Part shown: positions 35,648-46,300 of the stretch, in pieces | Position numbering within the stretch: the stretch's first letter is position 1 | How the letters are laid out: every line of letters begins with the position of its first letter | NCBI RefSeq assembly: GCF_026151205.1 | Contig: NC_087078.1 | Coordinates: 18,493,118-18,557,117, forward strand | From: Bolinopsis microptera | Lineage: Eukaryota; Ctenophora; Tentaculata; Lobata; Bolinopsidae | DNA: 64,000 nucleotides | Direction: 5' to 3' | The notes under the pieces: model-generated | The model's database searches: none | What the model was told of the DNA's origin: nothing | The model's input: the letters and a program-made list of their open reading frames with translations, nothing else | Translations under genes and position numbers: made by a program

Positions 35648-35732
35648 GTGCACTAACCGCATCGACAGTAGCCTCCATAGCCTCCACGGCTCCCGCAACC
35701 ATCTGGTTGATCATTTGTTGTTGTTGTGCCAT
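30158..35732 (-). CDS. TXNDC9: thioredoxin domain-containing protein 9 (TXNDC9), 6 coding exons
   Basis: Coding exons, reading leftwards, are 35,658-35,732, 33,282-33,365, 32,894-33,024, 31,350-31,511, 30,448-30,542 and 30,158-30,270. All junctions are GT/AG with matching phases, giving 219 residues (human 226). Features are [20 protein letters not shown] at the N-terminus, [35 protein letters not shown], then the thioredoxin-like fold with [20 protein letters not shown]; the usual CxxC pair is replaced, as in this family. VMPTILI (cis-Pro), [20 protein letters not shown] and the acidic tail SSDSELDD follow. TXNDC9 and its phosducin-like relatives modulate the CCT/TRiC chaperonin in actin and tubulin folding. 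Intron 1 (33,366-35,657) contains an LTR-element insertion and intron 4 a 17-bp minisatellite. Confidence 0.97.
30941..31277. repeat. 17-bp minisatellite (GGATTGTAGGATAGGAA)n in TXNDC9 intron 4
   Basis: About 20 copies, nearly perfect. Two units read GATTGAAGG and are three units (51 bp) apart, which suggests expansion by a three-unit block. It makes up roughly 40% of the intron. The Pro/Leu/Tyr frames across it are artefacts. Confidence 0.95.
33531..35386 (+). mobile_element. Ty3-type LTR element with inverted ends, TSD GTAAT
   Basis: The insertion lies in TXNDC9 intron 1, antisense to the gene. It begins TGTTGTATCTTG and ends CAAGATACAACA, flanked by GTAAT at 33,526-33,530 and 35,387-35,391, as expected for integrase-mediated insertion. 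The first 86 bp (33,531-33,616) and last 86 bp (35,301-35,386) are perfect inverse complements. Normal LTRs are direct repeats, so the right end is an inverted U3-side end. The left LTR probably ends at the CA at 33,628, two bases before TGGCGACGAG, a plausible primer-binding site. The internal region ends abruptly inside RT. Confidence 0.9.
33615..35336 (+). pseudogene. gag-protease-partial RT polyprotein of a Ty3-type element
   Basis: One open frame of 573 codons; the likelier start is the Met at codon 7 (MATRKEP). The gag-like region spans ~7-215. A zinc knuckle CX2CX4HX4C lies at 238-251 ([14 protein letters not shown]), preceded by a second Cys cluster. The nonapeptide NSHNVEIDD is duplicated at 259-280. 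Retroviral-type aspartic protease follows with DTGS at 316-319 and LLGRDW. The start of reverse transcriptase ([22 protein letters not shown]) stops at GGKKFT, before any catalytic Asp, where the sequence runs into the inverted terminal repeat. RNase H and integrase are absent, so it is non-autonomous. Confidence 0.92.
35395..35655. repeat. ACTAACTAAGTA-type tandem repeat
   Basis: A degenerate array of AACTAAGT/AACTAACT units between the LTR insertion and TXNDC9 exon 1, within intron 1. It runs to within a few bases of the donor site of exon 1. Confidence 0.9.
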
Positions 35733-36389
35733 GACTACAAACTTTACTACTGAGTCAATGGTATGAGTTAGAAATGTTGAATGTTGAAAAGGAAGGATGT
35801 TTCGTGGCTTTTACAATTTTAGATACACAATTTATTTTTGCAATGATTGCTTTTTTATGAGATGAGCAACTACATTAATTTTGACCAGGTCAAAGGAATT
35901 AGAAAACGCAATAAAAATGACATTAATGTTGTCTCACAAGCATGATTATCATTATATTCAAATTTTATTGATTATATATCAAATCAAAATTCAGGTCAAA
36001 ATATAAAATATCATGGAATGTATTTCGATTTTGTTAATTGATACTTTAAAACAAGAGTAACAAAATAGTTTGCTGTAATCAGCACAATACTAGTTTAACA
36101 GCACATGACATATGATGAAAATATCATTACAGCTTACATGACACCACCAATTGCTTCATGATTTCACAAGATAAAAATCCGACTGCAACACAAATAAAAA
36201 GAATTCTTTAAAAGGATTGGCCATAAAATTTAAAATAAATTAGGATAAAAACGCTCTCGAGTTAAGGCCGGATGTAGCAATAATGCAGCTAATTTAAAAA
36301 ACATCTCCATGTTTACGTATTGTATTCCTCAAATCACCCGATCATAGAACCTAATGTTAATTCATCAAACCTCACACACGTGAATTAAT

Positions 36390-38774
36390 TCAATATCTCA
36401 TAGGAGCATCTAACATACTCAACTGTGCATGAGTGTCACCAGGCATACTATACGGCAACATACCCGCAAATCGCATCACAACTCTCGCCTGATCTCTAAT
36501 CTTCTGAGCTTGTTTGTTCTGCGCACCGTACAGACTATTGCCTGTTTTACTTGCATTTTTGTACAGTTTGTTAAGGATCGACATGACCATGATCAGAATG
36601 TCTGGAATGCATCTGCGTAACTCGTCGCTAAATGATTTGAATGCTTGGACTCTGTGGTTAATCGTGTCTTGCTGCAGAGGAATAATCTGCAGACGACCGA
36701 TAACACTCAAGGCTTCCTCCAATTTGTCGTGGCCACAATGATACAGCTTGTGGAACTTATAAAGATCCAGAAGCAGCAGGAACTGCTTGCGGAGGCCTGT
36801 ATTAGCGTTTGTAGTGCGCGGTTCCACATTAACCGCAATCTCGTTGATATGTTCGTGAGCTTTGTCGTTGGGCATCAGTTTTCGTGAAAGTTCCTCATTA
36901 AGAATCTCCAGGACCTTGTCATAGTTGTGGGCAAGTTCGTACAGTGTGACTGCTTCTTCCCAACATCCACGTTTTTCAGATGCTTCAGCAACAGTGGATA
37001 TGATCTGGGAGTGATTAACGTTGAACCTATCAATTGCTCCCTTTGTTTTTCTACCCGATGAGTCAAGAGTTCCTAAGAGCGTCTGATACTCCTTACTTTC
37101 CTGGATCAACTCTGCAATGCAAACTGTAAACATGTCCTCACCATCTTCATTCTGGACTCCGTGTAAAATATAATAGTAGTTCAGAGCACTTGTAGGGTTG
37201 GAACACGCAAACTTTCTCGTGTACCCGATAATAATTCTGGTAAGGTTTAAACGTTTGTGAGGAGACGGATCATCTTCACATTCACTCAGGACTGGTTGGT
37301 GGGGTGTAACAGAGAGGTTTATCATCCCATTTGAGTGCAAAGCCAGAGCCAGATGAATTGCGTTAGCTCTGCTTTCCTCGTTTCGGTACAAAACTTCAAT
37401 AGCAGATTCGTACAAGCCAGTTAAAAGTAAGACCAGAGCATACAAGTAAGGGCTCTGGAGAGAGTTAAAGTGATTCTCTCCATACTCCTGCAATACGTGC
37501 TCCTGAACTTCTGACAGTGAGATTTTGTCTTTATTAGATCGGAAGTCTCTGCCAGAGGAACTGCAAGTTAAAACGTGAACTAGCTTCAACCATAGGTAAT
37601 CTTGGACTGTTGTCAAAATGTCCCCATGTGTTCTTTCCATATCACACCCACCTAGTATAGAGAAAACCAGCCTCTTGTAAGGATCATTGCAGTTGTTCAC
37701 GCCACCATAATAAAGCTGCCTTACTTTATCCCTGGCTGCAGAGGGTGCGGAGATGTTGGCCCAGTTCTCTAGAATGGACTCCACCTCACCTTCGTATCCA
37801 TCATCCTGAAGAGCTTGCAGTGCAGCGGCAGCAGATCCACAACGTAAACACACAAAGACAAGTCCCCAAACTGAGGATTCTTGAGTTCTGACAGAAAGAT
37901 AACTGGATGCCAGCTCCATAACACCAGGCACTCCTCCCAGTTCAGCTTGTTCAAGGTGCCCACAAATAGTACTTTGAACGAACTGCTGAAATCCTTTCTC
38001 AAGATACTCAACCGACTTTTTGACCAGATCAAGAGAATTACTAGGTTTAAAACGGAGAAGAGGGTCATCAAAACAGCAACTGTTTACCAAGACTTCAACT
38101 AATTCCCAACAGTCTAGTACTGCTTTGCTCTCTCCAAACTCGTGAATTGTGCTCATAAACTCATCTATTAAAGGATATCTTCGACCAGCTATTACAGCAT
38201 CGTTTCTCCTTCCTATGACATCAGCAAATGATATCTCATCTTGGGACATAACAGATTCTTTACCCCAGTAAGAATTATTGACAGACAATGGCTGGATATC
38301 AACTGGGACATGGAAGTCGCTCTTAGTAGAACCTAGTAGAGCTGACAAGACTCTCTCTTTCTCTTCCTCCCAAAATTGCTGCAAAGCCTGGCTGTGGCGC
38401 TGAGAAGCTGATTTCATGGTACTGTTTTTGCTCTCTATAATGGCGCCAAGAAGTGCTTGTTCCCGCTCTCCTTTTAAAAATCCTTGAATATCTGTAACAG
38501 GAGAAATTTCTGTAGGTTCAATTGTTGTTGATTTAAGGGTTTCCATTTTTTGAGCCATTGACGGTACATCAAAACCTCGAGATCCCAAAAGAATTGAAGC
38601 TTTTACATCAGCACTATCATCAGTTGCCATGGCAGCTGTCTTCATCCATAGTCGCTCACCAGCCTCTGCAATCTGTCCCAAGTTTCTGTGAACTCTAGGA
38701 AGAGAAGCAGCATTTGCAGTGTCAGCATTTAACTGCTCAGCACTTTGGAGAAGGTCAGCAAAGCTGATGGACAT
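36390..38774 (-). CDS. NUP93: nuclear pore complex protein Nup93
   Basis: 794 codons in one exon (human Nup93 has 819). The N-terminus MSISFADLLQSAEQLNADTA matches the family's conserved Nup62-complex-binding start. The rest is the all-helical Nic96/Nup93 fold, with recognisable LGGCDMERTHGDILTTVQDY and YLWLKLVHVL, ALNYYYILHG, YDKVLEILNEELS, and a C-terminus RVVMRFAGMLPYSMPGDTHA near the end. Nup93 is the inner-ring scaffold that ties Nup205/188, Nup155 and the Nup62 trimer to the pore. CTCTCAG immediately before GATG suggests an acceptor site just upstream of the start codon, so a 5' UTR intron is likely. It is transcribed in the same direction as TXNDC9, 0.66 kb upstream of it. Confidence 0.97.
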   Translation of the reverse strand: MSISFADLLQSAEQLNADTANAASLPRVHRNLGQIAEAGERLWMKTAAMATDDSADVKASILLGSRGFDVPSMAQKMETLKSTTIEPTEISPVTDIQGFLKGEREQALLGAIIESKNSTMKSASQRHSQALQQFWEEEKERVLSALLGSTKSDFHVPVDIQPLSVNNSYWGKESVMSQDEISFADVIGRRNDAVIAGRRYPLIDEFMSTIHEFGESKAVLDCWELVEVLVNSCCFDDPLLRFKPSNSLDLVKKSVEYLEKGFQQFVQSTICGHLEQAELGGVPGVMELASSYLSVRTQESSVWGLVFVCLRCGSAAAALQALQDDGYEGEVESILENWANISAPSAARDKVRQLYYGGVNNCNDPYKRLVFSILGGCDMERTHGDILTTVQDYLWLKLVHVLTCSSSGRDFRSNKDKISLSEVQEHVLQEYGENHFNSLQSPYLYALVLLLTGLYESAIEVLYRNEESRANAIHLALALHSNGMINLSVTPHQPVLSECEDDPSPHKRLNLTRIIIGYTRKFACSNPTSALNYYYILHGVQNEDGEDMFTVCIAELIQESKEYQTLLGTLDSSGRKTKGAIDRFNVNHSQIISTVAEASEKRGCWEEAVTLYELAHNYDKVLEILNEELSRKLMPNDKAHEHINEIAVNVEPRTTNANTGLRKQFLLLLDLYKFHKLYHCGHDKLEEALSVIGRLQIIPLQQDTINHRVQAFKSFSDELRRCIPDILIMVMSILNKLYKNASKTGNSLYGAQNKQAQKIRDQARVVMRFAGMLPYSMPGDTHAQLSMLDAPMRY

Positions 38775-39217
38775 CCTGAGAGATATGTGAAATAAGTTTT
38801 ACAGTAAAACACCAATGTTCTGCAGAATTTAAGGAAAGAAAAATGCTGCGGTAAATTGGGGTTTAGGATGAATCAGGGTTTTTAGTGTTCACATTATGTA
38901 TAAATATGTAATAATAAAACAAATATTTAATAAAACAAATATTTATTTTTACGGCACAATCAAACAATATTAATAATAAATAAATCAGGGGAGGTTTGAA
39001 GAAGTTTCAAGTGCTGAAGGCCACTGCTTATCTTAGAATTAGACCGGGGGCGGTAAGTCAAGTTCTGTAAAACAAAGATTTTAGTATAACTTAAATTAAC
39101 AGGCTAACACTAGAATCAAGACAACAGGCTAGGGTGCTTATTTTTCGGAGGAGGGTGGGGGGGGGGGGGGGGGGGTTGACAACATGCTGGGGGTTGCCAA
39201 CATGCTGGGGGTTGCCA
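38775..39217. other. Nup93 upstream region
   Basis: AT-rich, with a homopolymer G run at ~39,159-39,174 and three copies of TGCTGGGGGTTGCCAACA just before the inverted duplication begins. The Nup93 promoter should lie here. Confidence 0.5.
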
Positions 39218-39920
39218 ACATGCAACATTAAGAAACTGAATGGAAGGCTTCAAGCTTTTTTAATGGGGGAAACCAGTGCACCTCATCAGGGGACATTGTG
39301 GCCCGAACACACACCTCCACACCATCCGAAAATCCAGTCCTGTGCGCGGCGACAAAGAAGTGACTGTCTCGCACTTTCTTGGTCAATGTCCGGCTATTGC
39401 CCAAATAAGAGGGCAATATTTCCAGGAATATTACCTCTCCACTATTCTCAATTTCCCTTAATTGTGCCTGAGGAGCTGTACCAGACTGGCGGTGTGACAT
39501 AGTGACTACGCATATATGTTGTCTTAGCTCATCGGGAATTTTGAAAACTGGAGCACTAGCAAAATTATGCGTTTTTGCTTTCTAGGGGGCAGGGGCGGGG
39601 CAACATGCAACGTTATGCCACAGGGATCATTGCTGAAAAGACTAGTAAGTAATCATCATTTCTGTACATGCTCTTAAAATTTAGTAGATAAAATCAAATA
39701 AAGTTGGTTGACATTAAGGGTTAAAAAACTACTAACAGACATGTAGTATATAGGAAGCAGGCCAGTGCTAGTGGCCGTGTACCTCAGTGGGTTTTCCCCT
39801 GATTGGGTTTGAGAAGGGCATTATTTGATTAGACTATTAGAGTAGGGCTATGTTTGTATAGCTGTCAAAACTTGGACTGCCGACTGAGTGGCCGTGGTTA
39901 GTTCCGATTGAGAGAAATTA

Positions 39921-40525
39921 AGGCCAGAGGGCCAGGGGGGGGGGGGGGGGGGGGGGGGGTAAATGGAACTTTTTTAGTTTTCACATATTTGATAATAGCT
40001 GCTGGAGACGAACAAGAAGAAAAAAACCGGATCAAAATCTGACCTTGCGCTCCTGAGATATCTCAGGATATATCCTCACTCCCTGATCTTGAGGTTTGGC
40101 ACAGTTGTTCCTTGGGCTGTCACCCACAGTTCTATTGTACAGAATTTTGATATTTGTCTCTGTTCTCGAAATATGAGGTTAACTTTACCCCAAATTCGAC
40201 AGTTTTCGACAGTTTTCCTTATATTTCAAGAACAGAAGCAAATATCAAAATTCTGTAGAATAGAATTGTGGGTGACAGCCCAAGGAACAACTGTGCCAAG
40301 TTTCAGCTTCTGGGTGTGGCCAGTATTCTCAACTAAGGGACTTTTAACTTTTTACAGTTTAAGTTAAAGTTTTACATGTGAACCTCAATATTTGGCACAC
40401 GATATCTTTAAAACGCAAGGCCAGATTTCAGTCCGGTTTTTTCTTCTTGTTTGTCTCCAGCAGCTCTGATCAAACATGTGAAACTGGAAAATCGACTTTT
40501 ACCCCCCCTCCCCTCTGGCCTTTTA
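39921..40525. mobile_element. foldback element with ~280-bp inverted arms
   Basis: Starting from AAGGCCAGAGGG plus a G run at the left and ending with a C run plus CTCTGGCCTTTT at the right, the two halves are imperfect inverse complements. Both contain the CTGGAGACGAACAAGA motif in opposite orientations, and both contain GGGTGACAGCCCAAGGAACA (or its inverse). The centre is near 40,197. A half-length version sits at 56,757-57,084. It has no coding capacity. Confidence 0.75.
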
Positions 40526-41471
40526 TTTATATTGTTTTGATACTATACTCACTGAAGTGGATAAGACTTGGAACGTTATTTGTCATTATTCCCAGACCGG
40601 CGATGTTATTGTCAATGTTGTCTCCATATGGTTTCCCAGAAAACCTATTTGAAGACCTGTTAAACGTGTCTGGGAAACGAGTTCACGAGCGAATCTCAGT
40701 GCCACTTTACAGCCGGACTGAGATCGAATCAGTCTTGCTAAACTCGAGGAATAAGCTGCATCGAATCGTTGTTTCTAACAATGCTGCAACCTCGATGCTT
40801 TCTTCTGTTAGAATGTATTGAAAGAGAATATATTACTTTGGAGAATGGCATAAGAATTTCAACTGACTTGGTAAAGAAATTCAAACAATATACACACAAT
40901 ATAACAATGACCCTATATGCTGTATAAAAATTCGATATAAAATTGAATTTAAACTGACTGGTTCTGTGCAAACACAGAAGGATACTTTTATACTTTTATT
41001 TTGAAAACCCAACACTTGAATTATTTTCTAGAAAAGTAGAATGCTTATTAAAGAATTATTATATGAGAATAAAGAAATTAAATCTAAAGTTAAATATGAA
41101 AAGAAAATAACATATAATTAGAAGACTTACAGTTAGTTACTGTAAAATCATGTTACTTAAATTGGTACAGTCGTACGAAAGATTAAATTAAAATAAATAC
41201 CAAACATTTACTTTGCACCCCATTGGCCATTCCCTATGCGAGTTTTAAAGTTATGATCTTCCAAGACGCGCGCCAAGTTGGACATTTGCAACAAATATTT
41301 ACTTACCTGACACGCCAATTATATTTGTATTACGCTTTACCTGGCATGTCAATCCCTGTGCGCGGCGCTCTTTTCAAGCCTCCAGCTGAGTTTAAGAAGA
41401 GCAAGTTAAGTTGACGGATGTTACTCGTCTTAATTTCCTCGAAGTAGCGCGGGCTGCTTTTTTCTCGAAAT

Positions 41472-41544
41472 TTACTGGGCCGCGCTCAGCCGGTCATTCC
41501 GCCTAATCTCTTTAACAACATTAAAGCCTGGGGTCCTCAGGTAA
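41472..41544 (-). mobile_element. 73-bp MITE with 8-bp TSD (CTCGAAAT)
   Basis: The inverse orientation of the family at 12,734 and 55,576. It begins TTACTGGGCCGCGCTCAG and ends CCTCAGGTAA, flanked by CTCGAAAT at 41,464-41,471 and 41,545-41,552. The matching place in the right arm (~55,795-55,813) reads straight through CATTTCGAGAAG with a single copy of the target, so the insertion postdates the arm duplication. Confidence 0.92.
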
Positions 41545-42177
41545 CTCGAAATGTAATGCCCCGATGGCTCATGGCAAGTGCTACGAAGTAGCGCGCGCCG
41601 GGCTAAATCATTAACAATGGTCAACAAGTTATGCAATTAACTAACTTAGTAAAAATATTATTTAAGTTGTAAGTATCAGTGTATTATTTGTTTAACGGGA
41701 CAACGGGCGATATCCTTAAAATGTTTGTCTCAATTATTATAGACGGAGTCCAACTGGGCGCGCGTTTTTAAGTTATAAACCTACAATCACTTGTTCACTT
41801 TGTAATAATTTAAACTATACAACAAGCTAGGTAAATCAAAATATGCTTCATATCAAAGTTTTATAACATAATCGTTTGCAAACGTTAATTTAAAATTCAT
41901 AAACGGACTTCAAAATGATTTGACGTGCGCGGCGACGGAAGATGTTTGTTTGAATTGTAAATATTTTAGCATAGCTGTTATATATTAGCTGTTATAGTGT
42001 TATATATTAGCGCGCGCTTTTTTTCGAAGGCCTAGGCGCAATGTGTTAATTGGAGTGTGGAAAACGTTGCCGCTTCAACGAGTGTAACTGGTAACGAGAT
42101 TCATGCAGAACTGGAATAAATTTGAAAATATATACGTGTATATAAAAAACAGATTTATATTCGGACGCTGATTCTGA

Positions 42178-42600
42178 ATCACCCCCATGGGCCATGCCAT
42201 GACATAGAATTTTCATTCTTTTGTATATATTGTAGATTTTTAACCTACCAAGACGCCTCGCCGAGTTAAACTCGTCGCGACGGTATCTTGTACAGTAATA
42301 CTAATGCCCACCCCCATGGGCCTTGTATCACGTTGCGACCCCCACGGTCGTTTCACTATGGTATCGTCCTGACGATACAGGGGGAGCCGCGCACTTCGTG
42401 CGCGGCGGGTCATACAACGTATGACAACATGGGCCATGCCATGACATAGAATGCCATGACATAGACTTTTCATTTTTTGTATATATTGTAGATTTTTAAC
42501 CTACCAAGACGCCTCGCCGAGTTAAACTCGTCGCGACGGTATATATACGGTAGTATCTTGTACATGGTACAGTAATACTAATGCCAATGGTATAATATTT
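42178..42600. repeat. local direct duplication, ~130-bp units
   Basis: The block GGGCCATGCCATGACATAGA, TTTTTAACCTACCAAGACGC, CTCGCCGAGTTAAACTCGTC occurs at ~42,188-42,290 and again at ~42,430-42,535. The right arm has one copy (~54,905-55,010). Between the units lies a hairpin-bearing repeat that recurs at ~50,070-50,175. Confidence 0.8.
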
Positions 42601-42940
42601 GGAACAAATATTTTAAGAGTATCACCCGGGCCGCGTTTTTTATCAAAACACTTATTTTACATCTGTGTATTCAGTACTCCAACAGCCACATTGTTACACA
42701 AGTGCAACCAGCCAATTACAGGAAGCCGAAGGATTTATTTGGCCAGTGACGGTTAAAGTAGTGTGTATTCTGTACCATACTTTCTTCGCCCAAGACTTTG
42801 CTGCAATGTGCAGCTCCTCATTTAACCCTCACACCCGATTTCTCGAGTATTCGGCTGAGTAGACCGGGGGGCTGCATAGACCACTCAGGATCCTTATATT
42901 AGCTGAACGTCAACGACGCTCACCCCACGACCAGGCAGAC

Positions 42941-43013
42941 AGTGGGTTTCGAACTCACAACCTCACGATTTGCAAAGATGGCGTTCTAACCAACTGCGCT
43001 ACCTGCAGCCATT
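42941..43013 (-). repeat. tRNA-derived (SINE-like) segment, left-arm copy
   Basis: The inverse strand reads a tRNA-like A box (TAGCGCAGTTGG) and B box (GAGTTCGAAACC) spaced as in a tRNA. The acceptor and anticodon stems do not pair, so it is a tRNA-derived repeat, not a gene. The partner copy is at 54,462-54,534. Confidence 0.65.
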
Positions 43014-43312
43014 AAACGTGCTCAAAATAACCACGTCCACAGCCTTATAGAAATTAGAAATTAGAAATTAGAAATTAGAAAGATCATTACAAAATTACAT
43101 GTGTCAGATCCCAATCAGTTAAATGAAAGTTATTCAACCAAACAATAAAAAGAACATAATATCTTAAATAAATAATTAAAAGGTTTAAAAGTGTGCACGA
43201 AATAAGGATACTAAGTCATAGCTTACTTTTAGGAAATCTTTCACGAAATAGATTATAAACAAAATTTCTGGTCTCCAAAATGTAATCCTCATGAAATAAT
43301 TTACTGAATTGA

Positions 43313-46300
43313 CTATTTGTGAGTATGTTTGATGTTGTGAAGGTCTGTGCTGTTTCTTTGTCTGATCTCCTTGTAGACAGGACATTCTTTAAGCAAATGG
43401 ACTTCGTCTTCTTTAATGATGTCACTAAACGGGAGCTCATTCAGGAGGTCTATGGTGATTCTGTCTGAGCTGCAGCAGAAGTGGCAAGCTCTGTAGAAGA
43501 TGCTTGAGTTTTTCCAGCCATATCGCCCCGTCTCGATATTAAGTTTGTGGGAGCTTGTCCTCAGCCATGTGGTACATCGGGTTTTCTTGTGATTGGGTAG
43601 AGACAGGTATGGTTCTAATCCAAAGCTGCTTTTGACTTCGTTGTAGAATGTAAGCTTTTTGTTTTCAAGTCGAGCTTTTTCCCACTTTTCTTGGAACCAA
43701 TTTCTCATTCTACTCCGAACGAGTTGGCTGTTCGGCATGGGAACATTCTTCGAGACAATTGTTCGTTTAATTGCTCCTGGGTCAAATGCGTCGGTCAGCG
43801 CTCTCGATGTTCGGAACCAGGTCAGCTCTAGGTTTCTTTGCTCTACAAAAGCATGGCGAACAATCTGTGGTGAGTTTTTTCTGTCAAGGAGGACGAGCCT
43901 GTTGTGGAAGTCAAGAAAGAGCTTACTCAGTTGTATTCCAAGGGGATATCTTCCTGTGTCTCCCCATATCGGGATATTTGAAGTTCTCTTGTTGACCCCA
44001 GTCGTCCATTTTAGCAGCGAGAGATGCATGCGCTCGATGCTGTCGTTCGCTAATTGACTGAGTGTGTCTTTGTCAGACTGTGTTTTCTTCTGGCAGATGT
44101 TGCTGAGAATGTTGGTATAGGGGAGCCACACCTGACTACCGTATGAGACGACAGGAAGTATAAGGGCATCGAAGAGTTTGAGCACAGCCTCTTTAGAAAT
44201 TGAGGAGAGATCAACCGTCTTTTTCAGGGAGAAGTATGCTCGAAGTCCTTTGATCCTGAGCTGCTCTTGGTTAAGCTTCATACTGCCACATATTGTGAAA
44301 TGAGTACCTAGGTAGCAGTAGCTTTTGACCGAGGGGATTACAATACTTCTGCCGTAGGTAAATGTTTTACTCTCGAGTAACTGCCTTCCTGAGGGATTGA
44401 AGATGATGACCGCAGTTTTCTTAATGTTAACAATCAATCCCCAGTTAGTGCAAAATATGTGGAGTTGGTCAATCATTAGCTGAAGACTGACCTTGTTAAG
44501 GGCTAGCAGAACCAGATCGTCCGCCCAAAGCAGGTGAGTAATCTGTTGGTTGTTGAGTTGGGGACTTTCCACTCCGGTTAGGGTGTTAATCTGGAGGGAG
44601 AGTTCGTAGATATAGCATTTGAAGAGTTCTGGGCTCAGGGGGTGGCCCTGTTCCGTTCCTGTATTAACGTCAAAACAAGCCGAGAGCTTTTTAACCATTT
44701 TAAGCCTTGCTTTTGAGTTTCTGTACATGTATTGGAGGCAATCAAAAAACCGCCCCTGCATACCAAGCTTATTTAATTTGTACAATAGTGCTTCTCTTGA
44801 TACCGTGTCGAACGCTTTCTGAAAGTCTACAAAACAGCTGTAGATTCTTTTCCGTTGGACTTTTACATATTTTTCAATACAGGTGTTAAGTGTGAAAATA
44901 TGATCAGAGGTTTGTGCCCCCTTGCAAAATCCTCTCTGGTTCTGTGATTCGGGGCAATGTACAGCTCTGAATTCGAGAAGTCGACTGAGCAAAATATTTG
45001 AAAATAACTTGCCCAGATTGCTGCCCACGGCGATTGCTCGATAGTTATCCGGGTCATGTGGACAACCTTTTTTGTGGAGAGGGGTAACGATAGTGGTGTT
45101 CCAAGGGTATACACCAAACTTAAGACATTCATTAAAGAGTTTTTGAATGAGTTTCACAACTTCGTCCGTCGATGTTTTGAGGAACTCATTAAGAATTAAG
45201 TCGATACCCGCTGCCTTTCCATTTTGTAAGCATTTGATGCCTTTCTTCATTTCTTCCTGGTCGATATCTCTGTTAAGGATTTCAGTGTCGATGATGATTT
45301 CACTTTCATCATTCAGTTTCACCAATTCGTTCGGTACTGTTTTGGTCTTGTACAGATCTTTAAAGAATTTATAAAAGTTCTCTATATCGAAGAGGTCAAG
45401 TACCGACTCTTCTTTATTGGCATCTTTAAGTTTATTGAAGTCCTTCCATGAGATATGCCCGTCTTGCAAGATGTCTTCATTGATTTCTTTGTAGAATAGG
45501 TATTTTTTATGCTTGATGAGACGCTTGTATTCCTTTTTCTTAGCGTAGTACTCAATGCGTATAACATCGTTTCTAGGCTGTTTTCCATATTTTCTGGCAA
45601 GCTTGTTGACTTCTCGTTTCAGTATAATGCATTTTGCATCGAACCAGCGATTTTTGGCCTGAATTCTTGGCTTGCGTTTCTTGGTGATATGATTTTTTCG
45701 GGGACCCTCTACATCTTTGTTGATGTCCACAAGGAGTCTGGTTAATCTAAGGTTAAGACTGTGGACGTCTTCTTCAGAATGACATACTTCGTCAACAAGG
45801 TCAGAGATAGTTTTAAGCGTACTTAGCTTAAGGAGCCTTGCTTTGTATTCTTTTGCTGATTGCTCACCATTCCACTGCACCTTTTCTTGTACATCATCGT
45901 AAAGGTTGAGAGCTGATTCTGAGTCTATTATTTTCTGAGTTGATTTCAAAGAGCACAGCAGCGGCCGATGGTCTGATAGGTCGGAGAGCTCAAGGACTTT
46001 GAAATGTTTGATTACATGTCGTGTGTCGTTTGATAATGCCATATAGTCCACAATACTGGTTCCATTGTATTGGTGTGACGTCGACTCGCCAAATATGTCA
46101 CCTAGAGTGGATCCATTTAGGATAGACATATTACAGCTCTGAATTAAGTCTAGGAATTTTTTACCCCGGTCATTGATGACAGGGTCCCTGCTTGCTCGTT
46201 GTTTGTGGTAAGAAGGGTAGGACTCGATTTGACCTGTTGTGAATTCCTCATTGCAGGGTTGAACCGCTTCATCTGCGTTAAGGTTACCTGTTCTTGCGTT

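Noticed and set aside
35395-35655. Possible CRISPR-like or telomere-like array
   Set aside because: It is a simple degenerate AACTAAGT tandem repeat without spacers, in an intron of an animal gene.
39134-39502. 122-codon plus-strand frame near the left arm border
   Set aside because: Runs through repeat and poly-G sequence, is not kept in the homologous right arm and has no domain.
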